Positions 13,910-21,711 of a stretch of 37,894 bases of DNA are shown here, piece by piece; within the stretch, counting starts at the first letter, position 1; each line of letters begins with the position of its first letter. The notes below the pieces were generated by a model, which was given only the letters and a program-made list of their open reading frames with translations, was not told the origin of the DNA and ran no database searches. The position numbers were made by a program, and so were the translations under genes. This DNA comes from RGIG426 sp045598065. GTDB taxonomy: Bacteria > Bacillota > Clostridia > Oscillospirales > Acutalibacteraceae. The stretch spans positions 1-37,894 of the forward strand of contig JAZLLJ010000017.1 in assembly GCA_045598065.1 (NCBI GenBank). The letters run 5' to 3'.

Positions 13910-15970
13910 ATGGCTGAGTACAACGGGAAAATCGACTTGCTCAACCGCGCACAATCCGGCGATCAAGAGGCGGTTACGGATTTGTTTCGTCAATGCCGCG
14001 CCGACGTGTATTTCTATGCGTTTGAGGTGTTGGAGGATGAAAAGGCCGCCGAGACCGTGACGCGTGACACGATGTATATGATGTGCCGTGAAACGACCGT
14101 GCCGGCTACTGCGGCAGATTTTACACCGTGGATGCTCTATATTTGTCATCGTTGTTGCAAGACGTATTTGCCCGATACCGGCAAAAAGGAAATGCCCCAG
14201 CCGGTGGCGCAACCCGAAACCGATTATGTGGCTGTGGATGCGGAGGACAACGGCGTTCTTCCGGCGGCGGCGCGCGATCGTTTGATGGCGGGATTGCAGG
14301 TGCTGTCCATTGAAGAACGCGCGATTATCGTTTTGTTGTATTATGAAAATCTTCCGCTGAAAACCGCGGCGCAGGTGATGGGCTATCATCCGGCGTTGGC
14401 GGAAGCGTATCGCAGTCAAGCGTTGCGTGCGCTCAAAGCGGCGGTGATGTCGGGCGCCACGGCAGGCGTTATGGGCGGTTGCAGCTTGAAAAAGACGCTT
14501 TGGTGGATTTTCTCGGCATTGCACAAGAACGTAAAATGCAATGCGCTGCCCATCTATCAAGGTCTTTGCGCTGCGATGAATATGACACCCAGTGCAGCCG
14601 TTGAGCAAGAAATCAGCGGCATCCATACGGTCAAAGAGCCGCAAAAGCAGAAAAAACTGAAAATGTCGCTGAAAGATCGCATTGAATGGTGGCCGCGCCC
14701 CGTTAAAATCGGACTCATCTGCCTTTTGGCGGTGCTTGTGTTGGGCGGCGGCTATTTGGCGATTACGTTGTTGAACGATGCGAAAACGCAGTTGCCTACC
14801 ACGTCTACAGAAGAAACGGAACCGTTGGACGAGGGAGATTCGACAACGGCAACGACCGCTGCGGCCGACGATACGACGGCGAACGGCGGAGGGCAAACGC
14901 GGTATTCATTGGATGAAAACGGAAACATCGTTATTAACGGAACAACGGAGCCTTCTGCGACCACTGCGGCGCAACAGCAACGCAACACCCGTGCAACTCG
15001 CCGTGGTGGAAACGGCGGTAATTCCGGCGGTAACGGCGGTAACGGCGGTAACTCCGGTGGCAACGGCGGTAACGGCGGAAACTCCGGCGGTGGAGAAGAC
15101 GATTTGTATCGCACCACGGCCGGCCGTCAAGTCAACGGCAACGGCGGTAACGGCGGAAACTCCGGTGGCAACGGCGGTAACGGCGGTGGTGGCGGCGGTT
15201 CAAGCGCTCGTCCTCTCCCGAATGTGAGCGGCGGTTACGATAGCCTCCGTCCGGCGACGCCCACGTCCAACCAAGGCTCGGCGGTTGGCAATGAGACTAC
15301 GAACAAAAATTATCCGGGCCTTGTCTATAAAGCCTATTCCAATGGTTCGGTGCACATTACCGGATTTACCGGAAGCGGAAGCGTTTCTGTGCCGTCCACG
15401 ATTGACGGAAAGCCCGTTACAGCCATTGATAAAGAAGTCTTTATGGGAAAAAGCATTACTTCGGTGTCGCTTCCTGCATCGGTGCAAATCATTGGCGATA
15501 ACGCCTTCCAAAATTGCTCTTCGCTTACGTCGATCTCGATGAGCGGTGTCATCAGCATCGGTCAGTACGCTTTCGACGGATGCAGCAAACTCAGCAGTGT
15601 GACGGTGTCCGGTTCGCTGAAACGTATCGGTTCCGGTGCGTTTAAGGATTGTGCGTCGATATCCACGTTCAACATTCCGTCTTCGGTTATTTCGATTGAA
15701 GCCGGCGCGTTCCAAGGCTGTTCTAAACTCACCAGTGCGACGATTCCGTCCTCGATGACGCTTATCGAAAACAACGTGTTCCGTATGTGCTCGTCGCTCT
15801 CGTCGGTGACGATCCCGTCAACCATCACCCAAATTGGCAATGGTGCTTTCTACCAATGCTCGTCTTTGAAAACGGTGTACTACGGCGGTACGTCCAGCCA
15901 GTGGGCGGTGCTCCCCTTTGACGAGAAAGTGAACGCGCCTCTTGCCTCGGCCACGATTTCGTATTACTAA
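13910..15970 (+). CDS. ECF-sigma-like / transmembrane / BspA-type LRR fusion protein
   Basis: A 686-residue protein with an unusual plan. Residues about 7-95 resemble sigma region 2 (LLNRAQSGDQEAVTDLFRQC, then TPWMLYICHRCCKTYL) and 118-180 resemble sigma region 4 (LSIEERAIIVLLYYENLPLK, QALRALKAA). One membrane helix follows (about 264-285). The rest is predicted outside: a Thr-rich stalk, a Gly/Asn-rich tract (about 367-430) and six 22-23-residue LRR_5/BspA repeats (about 477-660), each ending in an AF..C-like turn. The ATG has AAGGAGG 8 bp upstream and lies 21 bp after the S41 gene, so it is the last gene of the ftsEX operon. It could be a membrane-held sigma factor released by a signal, or a surface protein on a reused domain. 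Domain order is seen; function is unknown. Confidence 0.88.
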   Translation: MAEYNGKIDLLNRAQSGDQEAVTDLFRQCRADVYFYAFEVLEDEKAAETVTRDTMYMMCRETTVPATAADFTPWMLYICHRCCKTYLPDTGKKEMPQPVAQPETDYVAVDAEDNGVLPAAARDRLMAGLQVLSIEERAIIVLLYYENLPLKTAAQVMGYHPALAEAYRSQALRALKAAVMSGATAGVMGGCSLKKTLWWIFSALHKNVKCNALPIYQGLCAAMNMTPSAAVEQEISGIHTVKEPQKQKKLKMSLKDRIEWWPRPVKIGLICLLAVLVLGGGYLAITLLNDAKTQLPTTSTEETEPLDEGDSTTATTAAADDTTANGGGQTRYSLDENGNIVINGTTEPSATTAAQQQRNTRATRRGGNGGNSGGNGGNGGNSGGNGGNGGNSGGGEDDLYRTTAGRQVNGNGGNGGNSGGNGGNGGGGGGSSARPLPNVSGGYDSLRPATPTSNQGSAVGNETTNKNYPGLVYKAYSNGSVHITGFTGSGSVSVPSTIDGKPVTAIDKEVFMGKSITSVSLPASVQIIGDNAFQNCSSLTSISMSGVISIGQYAFDGCSKLSSVTVSGSLKRIGSGAFKDCASISTFNIPSSVISIEAGAFQGCSKLTSATIPSSMTLIENNVFRMCSSLSSVTIPSTITQIGNGAFYQCSSLKTVYYGGTSSQWAVLPFDEKVNAPLASATISYY
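15010..15200 (+). repeat. Gly/Asn low-complexity tract
   Basis: Repeated GGCGGTAAC-type 9 bp units encode GGN and GGNS runs, interrupted once by about 12 ordinary codons. It is a spacer within the outer part of the sigma-TM-LRR protein. Confidence 0.85.
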
Positions 15971-15980
15971 AAAACTTATG

Positions 15981-16024
15981 AAAAATCCCCTTGCGTTAGA
16001 TAAACGCAAGGGGATTTTTCTTTT
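15981..16024. terminator. Bidirectional intrinsic terminator
   Basis: A perfect 17 bp stem (15981-15997 with 16003-16019), loop AGATA, with A runs on the left and T runs on the right. It ends the ftsEX operon and, on the other strand, pdaB. Confidence 0.93.
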
Positions 16025-16042
16025 ATATCAGGATGAGGCGTA

Positions 16043-16831
16043 TTAGGATAAGGCGGTGGTGCTGTTTCCCAGTTGGCGCCCTTCGTGATTGATGGGACAA
16101 CCAGCATCATAGACCATTTCCGAGGCTCTTAAAAACGTATACCCATCGTCTTTCAACGCTTTAATAATACCGGGAAGTGCTTCGGGTGTGTGTTTGGCGG
16201 CATTGTGGAACAAAACGATGCTGCCCGACTGCACCTTGGACAAAACGCGGTCGGTGATTTCCTGTGCAGAGAGGTCTTTCCAGTCGAGACTATCCACGTC
16301 CCACTGAATGCATTGCATATTCATTCCGCCCAAAACCTCAATGAGTGTATTGTCGTAATCCCCGTAGGGCGCGCGGAACAACGTGGGGGTTTTGCCGGTG
16401 ATGGCGGTGATTTTTTCGTTACATAAGCGGATTTCGCTTTGCATTTCTGTGGCGGAAAGCGTTGGCATATGCGGATGCGTAGCGGAATGGTTCATTACTT
16501 CGTGGCCGGCATCCGAAAGAGCTTTTACCGAGTCGCCGCATCGGTCAACCCATTCGCCCACCACAAAAAAGGTCACGTGGATGTCGTTTTCTTCAAAGAT
16601 TTTAATCAGCGTGTCTGTATCTTCGTTTCCCCAGGCGGCATCAAACGTGAAGGCCACGGTTTTGCCGCCTCGATCGGTACAATACACGGGAAGTTTGCGC
16701 GGCGTGGCCGCTGTTTGGGCAACGAGACCGGGTATTTTGCCAATGGCAAAGGTCAGAAGACCGACAACGGCAAAAAAAGCCGCGATAACCGGTACCAATC
16801 GGCGGCGCGTGAAGATGGTATAGTGTTTCAT
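16043..16831 (-). CDS. pdaB: PdaB-like sporulation polysaccharide deacetylase
   Basis: A 262-residue protein with one N-terminal anchor helix (about 10-32) and an outer NodB-type deacetylase domain. Motifs are FTFDAAWGNEDT (catalytic Asp, in the PdaB form rather than TFDDG), HSATHPHM (zinc His), FRAPYGDYD, WDVDSLDWK and VLFHN. Family members remove acetyl groups from peptidoglycan amino sugars, and PdaB is needed for spore stability; this agrees with spo0A in the window. I choose the ATG at 16831 (GAAAGGGCGA upstream) over a GTG at 16849 that has none. That ribosome-binding site lies in the 3' arm of the preceding terminator hairpin. No separate promoter was found. Confidence 0.9.
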   Translation of the reverse strand: MKHYTIFTRRRLVPVIAAFFAVVGLLTFAIGKIPGLVAQTAATPRKLPVYCTDRGGKTVAFTFDAAWGNEDTDTLIKIFEENDIHVTFFVVGEWVDRCGDSVKALSDAGHEVMNHSATHPHMPTLSATEMQSEIRLCNEKITAITGKTPTLFRAPYGDYDNTLIEVLGGMNMQCIQWDVDSLDWKDLSAQEITDRVLSKVQSGSIVLFHNAAKHTPEALPGIIKALKDDGYTFLRASEMVYDAGCPINHEGRQLGNSTTALS

Positions 16832-16881
16832 AAAAAATCGCCCTTTCACAGATGGTGTTCCATTCTATGAAAGGGCGATTT
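16832..16881 (-). terminator. Terminator after the proBA-linked gene, overlapping the pdaB ribosome-binding site
   Basis: On the minus strand a perfect 14 bp stem (16881-16868 with 16848-16835) with a 19 nt loop is followed by TTTTTT (16837-16832), which touches the pdaB ATG. The 3' arm contains AAAGGGCG, the pdaB ribosome-binding site. Confidence 0.88.
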
Positions 16882-16894
16882 ATTTTATCCGTGA

Positions 16895-17776
16895 TTATTT
16901 GATATCTTCCACCGAGAAGATGGTCCATTTTCCGCCTTCTTTGCGGAAGTGAATCCACTGAGAAGAACTGATGGTGTTTTTATCCGGCGGAAGATCGTTG
17001 CCGTATTTGTCAATCGGGAGGTCCAACGTCAGCGCATAGTTGATGCGGATTTTTGCTTCTTTTCCGCTGAGTTTAATGTCATCGACCGAGGTGGTATAAA
17101 GCGAGCCGTACTCCGAGTTCGGAACATGATAGCAGGCGTGGGATTTGTCGTATACGATGGCATATGATTCACTGAGGTCGTTTCCGTCCATGTCTTTTGA
17201 CAGGGATTGGTGGTGGGGAGTGATGGCGGTGCCGAACATGGCTTCAAAGGCCGCGTTGACTTCTTGTATCGGCACTATCAAACGACCGTTTTCGTCGATG
17301 TCGTAGTTGCTTTTCGCTTCGTGATTTTCACTGGTTTTTTGGATGGCTAACTGACGAATACGCTCTGCCTCGGTAATGCGGAAGATGGCGGCGCGAAGCA
17401 ATGTGTCATCCTCGGCATCTTCGAGCGATTCAAAGCTTTTTGGTTGATATTCAACCAGCGGTGCGGCCAAATCGCGGAGTTCAATCATCAACTCAGTGTG
17501 GTCAGAGGCTTTTTGGATGAGTTTAACCGCCATTACGCCGACACTGATGACACCCACGATGGAAAACAACAGCACCACAAGACCGATAAGCGCGGCAAAC
17601 CGGCGTTGGCCGCGGCGCGTACCGCGACTGGTGCGGCGCCGACGTTTGGGTTGCGCCTGTTGCAACATTTCCGACAGCGTTTCCGCTTCGGGAGCGTCCG
17701 TTTCGGCTTTTTGGATAACGATATCGTCGCTTTGCGAGGCAGGGATATCGTCCGTTTTACGTTTTTTTAAGAACAT
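16895..17776 (-). CDS. Membrane-anchored protein of unknown function
   Basis: I do not recognise this 293-residue protein. It has a cytoplasmic N-terminus with an Arg-rich block (about 44-60), one membrane helix (about 60-84) and an outer region of about 205 residues. The C-terminal part (about 165-293, ending WIHFRKEGGKWTIFSVEDIK) resembles the NTF2/SnoaL-like fold by its pattern of strands and a terminal KWTI strand, but that is a guess. GGAGG precedes the ATG. It starts 23 bp after the proA stop, so it is the third gene of the proBA transcript and ends at a strong terminator. No link to proline synthesis is visible. Confidence 0.8.
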   Translation of the reverse strand: MFLKKRKTDDIPASQSDDIVIQKAETDAPEAETLSEMLQQAQPKRRRRTSRGTRRGQRRFAALIGLVVLLFSIVGVISVGVMAVKLIQKASDHTELMIELRDLAAPLVEYQPKSFESLEDAEDDTLLRAAIFRITEAERIRQLAIQKTSENHEAKSNYDIDENGRLIVPIQEVNAAFEAMFGTAITPHHQSLSKDMDGNDLSESYAIVYDKSHACYHVPNSEYGSLYTTSVDDIKLSGKEAKIRINYALTLDLPIDKYGNDLPPDKNTISSSQWIHFRKEGGKWTIFSVEDIK

Positions 17777-17799
17777 ACTAACGTCCTCCTACAAGGCGG

Positions 17800-19044
17800 T
17801 CAGCGGATTTGTCCGTTGCCGTCGACGCGGTATTTCATACTGGTCAGTTCGCAAAGTCCCATCGGGCCGCGAGCGTGGAGTTTTTGGGTGGAGATGCCGA
17901 TTTCTGCGCCCATGCCGAATTCGCCGCCGTCGGTAAAACGAGTAGAGGCGTTGACGTAAACCGCTGCCGCGTCAATGGCGTTACAGAAAAGGTCGGCGGC
18001 TTCCGGATCGTTCGTGACGATACATTCGCTGTGGCCGGTGCTGTAACGGCGAATGTGGTCGATGGCTTCTTCTACCGAGTTGACCACTTTGACGGCAAGA
18101 ATATAATCGCCGTATTCCGTTGCCCAATCTTCTTCAGTGGCGGATTCGGCATCGTCTCCCAACAGTTGGAGCGTGGTTTCGTCACCGCGCAGAGTGACAC
18201 CGGCGGCTTTCAGTGTGGCGGCGATGGTCGGCAACGCGGTTTTGGCAATGGCGTTGTGCACAAGCAGTGTTTCCGCCGCGTTGCATACCGACGGACGGGA
18301 GGTTTTGGCGTTCAAAATAATGTTGGTTGCCATTTCCACGTCGGCGGCGGCATCCACAAACACGTGGCAGTTGCCGACACCGGTTTCGATGACCGGAACG
18401 GTGGCTTCGGACACCACTGCGCGGATAAGACCGGCGCCGCCGCGAGGAATGAGCACGTCGAGATAGCCGTTCAGATGCATCATCTCTTTGGCGCTTTCAC
18501 GGGAGGTGTCGGTGACAAGCTGCACGCAATCGGCAGGAAGTCCTGCCGCGGCAATGCCCTCGCGCAGCGCTTCGGCTACCGCCATATTAGAGCGAATGGC
18601 TTCTTTTCCGCCGCGCAAAATGGTGGCGTTGCCGGCTTTCAGGCACAGACCTGCTGCGTCGGAAGTGACGTTGGGGCGCGCTTCATAAATGATGCCGATA
18701 ACGCCGAGCGGTACGCGCAGTTTGCGGATACGCAATCCGTTCGGGCGTGTGGTTTCTTCTAACAAATTGCCGATAGGATCGGGGAGCATCGCCACGTCCA
18801 AAAGGCCTTTGGCCATACCGTCGATGCGTTCGGACGTGAGGCGCAGGCGGTCCAACAGAGAGTCGCGGATGCCGGCTTCTTTGGCGGCTTCCAGGTCTTG
18901 TTCGTTGGCTTCTAAAATATCCGGTTCGTGAAATTTCAGCGCTTTGGCCATAGCGGCCAGCGCTTCGTTTTTTTGCATTGTGGTGGCAGTTGCCAGCGTT
19001 TGAGAGGCGATTTTGGCCGCTTTGCCCATTTCGAGGATTGTCAT
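17800..19044 (-). CDS. proA: Glutamate-5-semialdehyde dehydrogenase (gamma-glutamyl phosphate reductase)
   Basis: ProA reduces gamma-glutamyl phosphate to glutamate semialdehyde with NADPH, the second step of proline synthesis in the cytoplasm. The 414 residues match family length. Recognisable segments are PLGVIGIIYEARPNVTSDAA, GGKEAIRSN, the catalytic Cys in TSRPSVCNAAETLL, YVNASTRFTDGGEFGMGAE and the ending HARGPMGLCELTS. AAGGAGG precedes the ATG. The start overlaps the proB stop by four bases, so the pair is coupled; kinase and reductase act in series on an unstable intermediate. No oddities are seen. Confidence 0.97.
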   Translation of the reverse strand: MTILEMGKAAKIASQTLATATTMQKNEALAAMAKALKFHEPDILEANEQDLEAAKEAGIRDSLLDRLRLTSERIDGMAKGLLDVAMLPDPIGNLLEETTRPNGLRIRKLRVPLGVIGIIYEARPNVTSDAAGLCLKAGNATILRGGKEAIRSNMAVAEALREGIAAAGLPADCVQLVTDTSRESAKEMMHLNGYLDVLIPRGGAGLIRAVVSEATVPVIETGVGNCHVFVDAAADVEMATNIILNAKTSRPSVCNAAETLLVHNAIAKTALPTIAATLKAAGVTLRGDETTLQLLGDDAESATEEDWATEYGDYILAVKVVNSVEEAIDHIRRYSTGHSECIVTNDPEAADLFCNAIDAAAVYVNASTRFTDGGEFGMGAEIGISTQKLHARGPMGLCELTSMKYRVDGNGQIR

Positions 19045-19835
19045 ACCGGTTCCTCCTTACAAAACAGTGTGCCTACGGTTTCTCCTTCCACAAGGTTATA
19101 GAGTTTTGTGGGATCGGTGCCGTTCATAATCACCATCGGAATATTTGCCGAAAGGGCAATATCCGCGGCGTGGAGTTTGGTAATCATTCCGCCGGTGCCG
19201 CGCGCCGAGCCGGAACCGCCAGCGATGGACAGCAAATCATCATCAATTTTTGTGACGAGTGGGATGAGGTGGGCATTGGAATCGATTGCCGGGTTACGGT
19301 CAAACAAGCCGTCAATATCCGACATCAGTACCAGAGCATCCGCTTTGGAGAGCACCGCCACTTGCGCCGACAACGTATCGTTGTCGCCGAATTCGATTTC
19401 TTCGGTGGCGACCGTGTCGTTTTCGTTGATGATCGGGATAGCGCCCACACGAATAAGTTCGGACAGTGTATTTACAATATTGCGATGGCGAACGGGGTCG
19501 TCCACGCCGTCACGGGTGAGCAGCACCTGGGCGATGACGTGGCCGTAATCCGCGAACAGTTTGTCGTACATATACATCAATTCGCATTGACCGACCGCGG
19601 CGGCCGCCTGTTTGCCGGCGATATCCTGCGGACGTTCGGGAAGCCCCAACTTGCCTGCACCGACACCGATGGCGCCGGAAGTGACAAGCAGAATGTCCCG
19701 TCCGCTGTTTTTGAGGTCGGACAGCACTTTTACAAGCGTTTCCACGCGACGTAAATTCAGTCGGCCGTTGGGATAGGTCAAGGTGGAAGTACCGACTTTG
19801 ACAACAATGCGTTTGGCATCGTAGATGGATTTCAT
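19041..19835 (-). CDS. proB: Glutamate 5-kinase, short form without PUA domain
   Basis: ProB phosphorylates glutamate to gamma-glutamyl phosphate, the first and usually feedback-inhibited step of proline synthesis. The 264 residues cover the amino-acid kinase domain only: RIVVKVGTSTLT, LVTSGAIGVGAG, IPIINENDTVATEEIEFGDN, LLSDIDGLF-like LMSDIDGLFDRNP and GTGGMITKLHAA. The C-terminal PUA domain of the long form (about 370 residues) is absent, as in many Firmicutes. The ATG has GCGAGGGA upstream. It is the first gene of proB-proA-membrane protein, behind a good promoter whose -10 overlaps a palindrome. Confidence 0.97.
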   Translation of the reverse strand: MKSIYDAKRIVVKVGTSTLTYPNGRLNLRRVETLVKVLSDLKNSGRDILLVTSGAIGVGAGKLGLPERPQDIAGKQAAAAVGQCELMYMYDKLFADYGHVIAQVLLTRDGVDDPVRHRNIVNTLSELIRVGAIPIINENDTVATEEIEFGDNDTLSAQVAVLSKADALVLMSDIDGLFDRNPAIDSNAHLIPLVTKIDDDLLSIAGGSGSARGTGGMITKLHAADIALSANIPMVIMNGTDPTKLYNLVEGETVGTLFCKEEPV

Positions 19836-19861
19836 AAAAAATCCCTCGCTTTCGCTTTTAC

Positions 19862-19876
19862 ATACTTAGTAAGTAT
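19862..19876. promoter_or_regulatory. Palindrome overlapping the proBA promoter (possible operator)
   Basis: ATACTTAGTAAGTAT is a perfect 15 bp palindrome that covers the 3' part of the proB -10 box and the likely start site. A repressor bound there would block transcription; none is identified. Confidence 0.45.
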
Positions 19877-19901
19877 ATCACATATATACCGCAAATGTAA
19901 A
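19872..19901 (-). promoter_or_regulatory. Promoter of proBA
   Basis: On the minus strand TTTACA (19901-19896), an 18 bp spacer and TATACT (19877-19872), with TGA just before the -10 as an extended element. It is back to back with the ymdB promoter. Confidence 0.8.
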
Positions 19902-19927
19902 GAGGTGATTTTTCACCGTGTAAAAGG

Positions 19928-19956
19928 TTGCACATTTCTATAAAATATGGTAAAAT
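19928..19956 (+). promoter_or_regulatory. Promoter of ymdB-cysK-ligA
   Basis: TTGCAC (19928-19933), a 17 bp spacer ending TGG (extended -10) and TAAAAT (19951-19956). The leader would be only about 20 nt. Confidence 0.82.
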
Positions 19957-19983
19957 AGACACAATAGAAAGAAGGATGTCTTT

Positions 19984-20754
19984 ATGAACATTTTATGTGT
20001 CGGCGACGTAGTGGGAGAACCCGGTTGCGCCCATTTGCAAGCGGTGTTGCCCAAGGTTAAACGCGACTGCGACGTGGATGTGTGTATCGTCAACGGTGAA
20101 AACTCCGCCTGCGGCAACGGGATGCTTCCGAAATCGGCGGAAGCGCTGTTTCAAGCCGGTGCAGACGTAATTACCGGCGGCAACCATACGATTCACCGTC
20201 GAGAAGTCCACGATTTGCTCGACCGCGAGCCGATGGTGTTACGTCCTTATAATTATCCTGCCGGTGCGCCCGGCCACGGGCTTGCCGTGGTGGATCGCGG
20301 ACGATATCAGGTGACGGTTATAAACCTTCTCGGCACGGTGTTTATGGATCCGCTCGGGAATCCCTTTGAGGCGCTCGACCGTGCGCTTTCGGAGGCAGGC
20401 AACCCAAAATTCTGCGTGGTGGATTTTCACGCGGAAGCAACGGCTGAGAAAAAGGGCTTGGCGATGTATGCTGATGGGCGTATTTCCGCACTGTTCGGCA
20501 CGCACACCCACGTGCAGACCGCCGACGAGCAGGTGTTGCCCAAAGGCACGGGATTTCTTACCGACGTGGGGATGACGGCGCCGACCTATTCGGTGCTTGG
20601 TATGCGGCCGGATGAGCCGATTGAGCGGATGCGACTGCATACACCAGCGCGATTTATGCCGGGCGAGGGTGCGTGCCAAATGGATGCGGTGCTGTTTACG
20701 CTGGATGACCAAACCGGCAAGACGACCGCAGTAAAACGGCTTCAAATTCGCTGA
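19984..20754 (+). CDS. ymdB: YmdB-family metallophosphoesterase (2',3'-cyclic nucleotide phosphodiesterase)
   Basis: A 256-residue metallophosphatase of the TIGR00282/YmdB family. B. subtilis YmdB hydrolyses 2',3'-cyclic nucleotides and affects biofilm and motility gene expression. Metal-site motifs are in order: ILCVGDVVGEPG, IVNGENSACG, TGGNHTIH, VDFHAEATAEK and FGTHTHVQTADE, followed by TDVGMTAPTYSVLGM, which is typical of the family. Length is normal. AGAAAGAAGGA precedes the ATG. It is the first gene of a transcript with cysK 15 bp and ligA further downstream. In many Firmicutes ymdB sits near rny; here rny is not in the window. Confidence 0.93.
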   Translation: MNILCVGDVVGEPGCAHLQAVLPKVKRDCDVDVCIVNGENSACGNGMLPKSAEALFQAGADVITGGNHTIHRREVHDLLDREPMVLRPYNYPAGAPGHGLAVVDRGRYQVTVINLLGTVFMDPLGNPFEALDRALSEAGNPKFCVVDFHAEATAEKKGLAMYADGRISALFGTHTHVQTADEQVLPKGTGFLTDVGMTAPTYSVLGMRPDEPIERMRLHTPARFMPGEGACQMDAVLFTLDDQTGKTTAVKRLQIR

Positions 20755-20769
20755 AAAGAGGGAGTTACG

Positions 20770-21699
20770 ATGGCTTTGGTATCGTCGATGAAAGAGTTGA
20801 TTGGCAACACCCCGTTACTCGATGCTTCGCGGCTTGCGAGCGCGTGTGATGTCCGTTGCCGACTGCTTCTTAAATTAGAAAAACAAAACCCTGCCGGTTC
20901 CGCCAAAGACCGTGTGGCGCTCAAAATGATTGAGCAGGCGGAAAAAGAGGGAAAATTACGCCCCGGCACCACTATTATTGAGCCGACTTCCGGTAATACC
21001 GGCATCGGGCTTGCGGCGGTGGCGACACTTTGCGGATACGACCTTATTTTAACGATGCCGGACAGTATGAGCGTGGAACGGAGGTCGCTTCTTTCCGCTT
21101 ACGGCGCGAAAATTGTGCTCACTCCGGCGGCGGACGGTATGGCCGGCGCAGTGGCCAAAGCGCAGGAACTTGCAAAAGAGTATGCGCCGGCGTTTTTGCC
21201 CGACCAGTTTGGCAATCCTGCGAATCCGCAGGCACATTATGAGACGACCGGCCCGGAAATTTGGGAAGATACCAGCGGCGAACTCGCCGCGTTTGTGGCC
21301 GGTATCGGCACCGGCGGTACGATTTCCGGTACGGGCAAATTCTTGAAAGACCAAAACTCCGCGGTGAAAGTGATTGGCGCCGAGCCGGCGGATTCTCCCG
21401 TTTTGACCGAGGGAAGCGCCGGAAGTCACGCGTTGCAGGGAATGGGCGCGAATTTCGTGCCGGATACGCTCGACCGTGACGTGCTTGACGAAATATTGAC
21501 CGTCACCACCGAGGAAGCCTATGAAATGGGACGGTTGCTTGTGAAAACCGAGGGCGTTTTGTGCGGTATTTCGTCCGGCGCGGCCATCGCCGCTGCGGTA
21601 AAAGTGGGAAGCCGCCCGGAATATGAGGGTAAAACCGTGGTGGCGTTGCTTCCCGATACGGGCGATCGCTATCTGTCGGTGCCCGATTATCTTGTGTGA
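20770..21699 (+). CDS. cysK: Cysteine synthase (O-acetylserine sulfhydrylase)
   Basis: A PLP enzyme making cysteine from O-acetylserine and sulfide in the cytoplasm. The 309 residues match the family. The PLP lysine is K46 in NPAGSAKDR; the substrate loop is PTSGNTGIGLA, the phosphate loop GIGTGGTISGTG, and the C-terminal GISSGAA and LPDTGDRYLS are typical. GAGGGAG precedes the ATG. It lies 15 bp after ymdB and 12 bp before ligA, so the three are cotranscribed. CysK rather than CBS, because there is no heme or regulatory region. No acetyltransferase gene cysE is in the window; serC and serA, which make its serine precursor, lie about 12 kb away. Confidence 0.95.
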   Translation: MALVSSMKELIGNTPLLDASRLASACDVRCRLLLKLEKQNPAGSAKDRVALKMIEQAEKEGKLRPGTTIIEPTSGNTGIGLAAVATLCGYDLILTMPDSMSVERRSLLSAYGAKIVLTPAADGMAGAVAKAQELAKEYAPAFLPDQFGNPANPQAHYETTGPEIWEDTSGELAAFVAGIGTGGTISGTGKFLKDQNSAVKVIGAEPADSPVLTEGSAGSHALQGMGANFVPDTLDRDVLDEILTVTTEEAYEMGRLLVKTEGVLCGISSGAAIAAAVKVGSRPEYEGKTVVALLPDTGDRYLSVPDYLV

Positions 21700-21711
21700 G
21701 GAGGGGTTTCG

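Noticed and set aside
13442..14896. A 484-residue open frame on the minus strand
   Set aside because: It crosses the S41 and sigma-LRR genes, shows no recognisable motif and is Arg/His-rich like other antisense shadows.
15010..15200. Regular short repeats that could suggest a CRISPR-like array
   Set aside because: The 9 bp units are in frame, code for GGN runs, have no spacers of uniform length and lie inside a gene.
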